Of a stretch of DNA of 64,000 bases, positions 60,533 through 64,000 are shown in pieces. Source of the DNA: an uncultured Synechococcus sp. (GTDB lineage: Bacteria; Cyanobacteriota; Cyanobacteriia; PCC-6307; Cyanobiaceae); the NCBI GenBank assembly GCA_949373155.1, contig CASICK010000003.1, positions 20,969 through 84,968 on the forward strand, written 5' to 3'. The translations under genes were made by a program, and so were the position numbers. Every line of letters starts with the position of its first letter. The stretch's first letter is position 1. Below the pieces are notes generated by a model. It was not told where the DNA came from, searched no databases, and worked only from the letters and a program-made list of their open reading frames with translations.

Positions 60533-61867
60533 TTGAAACTTGCGTTTCACTATTACTAACAAACTCCATGCCTACTAGTCAACTATTTGCCCATATCAGT
60601 TGTTTTCCCTCTTGTCTCTTTCTCTGGCAGGAAACGATTCTGATTCAGAAGTTCTTCATCATGTGGGATCCTCTGACCCACTTTTACAAGTTAGTGCAAG
60701 GCTTTTGAGGGTTTGGGGATAATGCTCTCTCCCCAGATCAGAGTCAGATGGAGATCTTGATTTTGATACCTGGCTCATTTGCGCTCTGATCAAGCCTGGT
60801 GGCTTACATCCTCATGATGTGGAGCTGATGTCGTCGTTCCTTGCATCGAAGATCAACGGGATAAACAAGCTCGTCGAATGGTTTCGGGTTGCACTGACTA
60901 CTAAGAAGGTTGTCAACTTGGTGGCTGCCTCGGTTGTGCTCAGTTGAGTGGCTGTTATTACCAACCCCTCCGGAGCAGCTTGATCTCCTGAGATCAATTC
61001 AGCATCAGGATGCAGCTCACCAGGCCAGTTCAAGTCAATGGATTAGGCAGGCCTCGCGAATTCGTTGCTCACTGCTTGCATGTCGCAACGGTAAAGACAG
61101 TGCAGCACTAAGTCAGCCTCTGCTCTCTCTGAAGTCAATATCGATGCGGTGGGGTTTGTGCGACCGCTTAATGCTTTGCCTAAAAAGCTAGATGAGATCG
61201 TGGTTCTCAGCTCTAATGCTGAACAAAATCGATCAGAGGAATCAATAGCTACCGATTTTTACTCAGTGAGTGGATTTCAAGATCTCAGCGCTTCCAACTG
61301 CGAGCTGTTCCCGCCATCATCAACTGAGTGAGTCGCTCCACGGCGTGATCACCTCGCCTGCTATCAAGCCTGCACAGGGCTTTGACGCATTTTTGGGCAA
61401 TAACGAGCTATTGACTGACCTCTATGTGATGTGAATCGCAAATCACGCCAGTCCTCGATGGTGATCGAATCACCAGGTTGTTGGGTTAGGCCAGTTTTGC
61501 TTTGACAGGCATCGCTTAAGAGCTCATGGATGATCAAGCCCCTCAAACCGTCCTTAGTTTGATATCAAGTCCTGTCTTTGCAGTGGTTTCTCAGGTCAAA
61601 GTCTTGGCAGCAATGCTGCAAGGCTTGAAACCAAGGTTGAGCTTGCTCCTGGTGGAGAGCGATGGTTGATTCTTGAACAAGCATGGACAACATGCTTTAG
61701 CTGAGACATCCCTTTAAGAAAGTGAGCAGCCTTCGGCCGAGTGGTTCGCTGGGGATTCTGATTGTTTGTCATTGCAGTGAGGGGTGCAAGCTCTCCTCTG
61801 TTGTTTCAGGTCATCGATGGTTTCTTGCTCAAGTTTTGATTAGAACCTGAGTTCCGCTGGTGAGTGA
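60533..61867. other. About 1.3 kb of probable gene debris
   Basis: No intact gene is recognised. A plus-strand frame from 60723 to 60947 lacks a start but reads naturally (DFDTWLICALIKPGG, then LMSSFLASKINGINKLVEWF). A second frame ending at 61331 (NALPKKLDEIVVLSSNAEQN) also starts only with a GTG. The minus strand has similar short frames (for example MRGLIIHELLSDACQSKTG at 61364-61546). They look like remnants of decayed genes. Confidence 0.35.
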
Positions 61868-62134
61868 ATGCCTGCACCGAAATCCACAACCCAACCCAAT
61901 GCCCGTTGCTGGGTTTGGTTCAAGGGCGATCCTCTGAAGACGGAGGGATGTTGGAAGGGAGGCTGGTATGGCGCTCCTTCCGTGATTGGAGGTGTGAGGA
62001 TTGAGCATCACGATTATGTGCCGTGCAGGGTGCCGGAGTGGAGGGTGGTTTTTTCGGAGCCTGCTGATCTGCTATCACCTCCCTCCGTTCCAGATGATGC
62101 CGAATGGAAGCTATTTCCTACTGAGCCTCATTGA
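61868..62134 (+). CDS. Hypothetical protein, 88 aa
   Basis: A compact, Trp- and Pro-rich protein: ARCWVWFKGDPLKTEGCWKG, GGWYGAPSVIGGVRIEHHDY, VPCRVPEWRVVFSEPAD and a polar end (DDAEWKLFPTEPH). It looks like a small beta-rich domain without signal peptide. No family is recognised. Confidence 0.6.
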   Translation: MPAPKSTTQPNARCWVWFKGDPLKTEGCWKGGWYGAPSVIGGVRIEHHDYVPCRVPEWRVVFSEPADLLSPPSVPDDAEWKLFPTEPH

Positions 62135-62268
62135 TCGTTCTTTACTCTTTTTGTGAGCAGAGATCATTGTTTAACTGTGTAGATCTCACCATCCATCTAT
62201 ACCAACTCAATCAAGCAATCCATTCGTTGTATCCAGGTCGCGTCTTGGTCGAGCCTGACTTCTGTTAA

Positions 62269-62571
62269 TCAATCTTTCATGGCTGATTGACCCAGTAATT
62301 GCAGGCTTTCTAGGCTTTTGAGTGTTTGCTGGGCCTGCGCCAGCATGGGACGTCCCTGGGGAGCGCAATCTGCGATTAAGGACGCTGCCATTGATGCTTC
62401 TGTTTTTACTAAATTGATACAATGATGAATGCGAGCATTGGGATCAGCGGCCATGGACTCGCTCTTCTTGCTCAAAGCCGGAGAAATCTCATTGAGAAGT
62501 TGATTGAGAGCTTGTTGTATAGATTCGATGTTTGCTTCTGTTGGCACTAATCGTTGATCTGATGGGTTCAT
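62269..62571 (-). CDS. Hypothetical helical protein, 100 aa
   Basis: MNPSDQRLVPTEANIESIQQ opens a mainly helical protein with ALNQLLNEISPALSKKSESM, RIHHCINLVKTEASMAASLI and a final helix LKSLESLQLLGQSAMKD. A coiled-coil or four-helix bundle is plausible. The function is unknown. Confidence 0.5.
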   Translation of the reverse strand: MNPSDQRLVPTEANIESIQQALNQLLNEISPALSKKSESMAADPNARIHHCINLVKTEASMAASLIADCAPQGRPMLAQAQQTLKSLESLQLLGQSAMKD

Positions 62572-62717
62572 GGCTTCAAGTTCATGTTGTGAATGAAATG
62601 TCTTGGCTTAGGATTTATGTATCTGTTGATCGATGAATTTTATTCAATTATCTTGGACAGACTAGACAATCTGATCGGCAGTGCGTACACCTGCAAAATG
62701 ATGAAGTCAGCCAAAAA

Positions 62718-64000
62718 TTATGATGAACAACTGTAATGGGATATGCCTCCTGCATTGAAGTACTGATCAGGTTTTAGGCGATAGTATTTCTCTTCGATAG
62801 CTTGTGATTGCTCCTCGTAGGGATGGCTAAAGACCTCCTGTAACTCTTTAATCAGGGAATAGTCGCCTCGCTTCGCTTGTTGATAAGCAGGAGCAATGAG
62901 CCACTCGCGCCAGGTGTATTTCGGATTAACTCGCTTCATCTTTTCTGTGATCTCGGCTGGATCCCCAGTGCTTCGTATTAGCTCATTCCAGTTTTGGATC
63001 CAGGTTTGCCATTGCTCTTTTAATTGCGGGGAGATAGATGAATAAAAGCTTGTTTTTAAATTAGATAAATCATTTGGAATCTGGCAAAGTTCGCGGAAGA
63101 AAATTGTAAAATCCACCTTTGTCTCCACCATGAGTGGGAATAACTCTTGGACCAGTGCATCGTTGTAGTTTGTTAGGCCAAGTTTCTCTGCCCACATTTG
63201 TTGAATGCTGGTGTTGATCTCTTCTTTAAAGCCACTATAAACTTTGTCTAATTGCTCTAATACCACAGCATCATCTGTGACCAGGAGCCTTATGGCCTTC
63301 CAAAACATATAAAAGTTGGCTTCTGCTGCGACATGCTGGTTAAAGAATGAAAAGTGTTCGCCACCCCCAATCCAAGGCTGGTATTGGGGGTCAAAGACCT
63401 CACAAAATCCGAAGGGTCCGTAATCCAGTGTGAAGCCACCAGCCGCACAGTTATCACTATTGAAATTGCCTTGGCAGTAACCAATGCGTAGCCAATGAGC
63501 AATCAAGGAAGAGAGACGTCCTCGATACAGGGTTGCTAATTGAATTAACTGATTTGAAAAGTCCAACATAGGGTCAATTTCGGACTTGTATTCTCTATCA
63601 ATTAAATGCAATACAAGCATTCGCAACTCTTCCATTTCCTCTGATTGGAGATTCTTTCGAGCACGCCGTGCGAATAATTCCAACTGACCTACGCGTATAA
63701 ATGAAGGTGCCACACGTGTTGAGATTGCAATCGGGTCCTCTACTAAAATATCGGGATCTGAAGAGTTAGAGTTTTCTGAATACCAAGGTCGTCTTACTTT
63801 GTCTGTTTGTGATACATAGAGTGTCAAAGAGCGCGATGTAGGGACTCCAAGGGCATGCATCAATTCCTGTGCCAGAAACTCTCTCACGCTTGAGCGCAGA
63901 ACGGCACGACCGTCAGCACCACGGCAGTAAGGAGTGGGCCCACCACCTTTTAATTGCATCTCCCAACGCTGTCCATTGATTACTCCTTCAAATACAGAAA
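62718..64000 (-). CDS. selO: SelO/YdiU-family pseudokinase AMPylase (partial)
   Basis: The 5' end lies beyond the window; the visible C-terminal part is about 427 residues. Family blocks: [20 protein letters not shown] then [40 protein letters not shown] (catalytic Asn/Asp) and [13 protein letters not shown]. SelO attaches AMP to redox-related proteins. The protein ends [10 protein letters not shown], matching the Cys-containing C-terminus common in bacterial homologues, where eukaryotic SelO has selenocysteine. The frame continues to the right edge with sensible residues ([11 protein letters not shown]). Confidence 0.92.
   Translation of the reverse strand, partial: SVFEGVINGQRWEMQLKGGGPTPYCRGADGRAVLRSSVREFLAQELMHALGVPTSRSLTLYVSQTDKVRRPWYSENSNSSDPDILVEDPIAISTRVAPSFIRVGQLELFARRARKNLQSEEMEELRMLVLHLIDREYKSEIDPMLDFSNQLIQLATLYRGRLSSLIAHWLRIGYCQGNFNSDNCAAGGFTLDYGPFGFCEVFDPQYQPWIGGGEHFSFFNQHVAAEANFYMFWKAIRLLVTDDAVVLEQLDKVYSGFKEEINTSIQQMWAEKLGLTNYNDALVQELFPLMVETKVDFTIFFRELCQIPNDLSNLKTSFYSSISPQLKEQWQTWIQNWNELIRSTGDPAEITEKMKRVNPKYTWREWLIAPAYQQAKRGDYSLIKELQEVFSHPYEEQSQAIEEKYYRLKPDQYFNAGGISHYSCSS

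Overview
This window comes from a cyanobacterium, most probably a marine Synechococcus-type picocyanobacterium. It carries psbD/psbC, psaK, petM, ycf4 and ycf39, an NADPH-thioredoxin reductase with a fused thioredoxin, pntAA/pntAB/pntB, dxr, cyAbrB and cobQ. Genes are densely packed, overlap often, and frequently start with GTG or TTG. The genus is inferred from gene content and protein style; no marker such as rRNA is present, and I saw no tRNA, rRNA, CRISPR array, insertion sequence or prophage gene.

Layout. 1-8 kb is a visibly A+T-rich accessory stretch of short orphan genes: a tautomerase, many 30-170-residue proteins without recognisable families, a Nif11-type leader peptide, and loose spacing. 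8-12.6 kb is a transition zone with an NAD-type GAPDH, a frameshifted L,D-transpeptidase, psaK, a TVP38/DedA-like membrane protein with a damaged 3' end, and several proteins below 60 residues. 12.6-58 kb is core genome. It holds a minus-strand block (YjbQ, MBL-fold protein, DMT transporter, ferredoxin, cobQ), then maf, psbC-psbD facing ycf4, a cyclophilin, ilvH, an alpha/beta hydrolase, trm1, petM, ycf39, an ArsM-like methyltransferase, a pseudouridine synthase, infA, NTRC, a DEAD/DEAH helicase with an in-frame stop near its 5' end, the pnt operon, a YheT-like hydrolase, ferredoxin-dxr, an NSS transporter, cysS, polA, an RND-type adaptor, ychF, Coq4, MFS, a DUF1400 hydrolase, a dipeptide-type permease and binding protein, hom, sufE and a 5-formyl-THF cyclo-ligase. 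58-62.7 kb is again accessory: small orphans, a Tat-exported beta-carbonic anhydrase, cyAbrB, and about 1.3 kb of probable gene debris. A SelO/YdiU pseudokinase gene runs off the right edge.

How the genes work together. The core block is rich in photosynthesis and redox functions: photosystem II core (psbD/psbC) and assembly (ycf39), photosystem I (psaK, ycf4), cytochrome b6f (petM), NADPH balance (pntAA/AB/B, NTRC) and plant-type ferredoxins next to cobQ and dxr. The most notable anomalies are an in-frame TGA separating the helicase's ATG and N-terminal segment from its Walker A domain, two single-base frameshifts within 1.1 kb (L,D-transpeptidase and TVP38), a chain of micro-ORFs with overlapping start and stop codons near 0.5-1.0 kb, an orphan Nif11 leader peptide without core cysteines or a double-glycine site, and an MBL-fold protein lacking two metal ligands.
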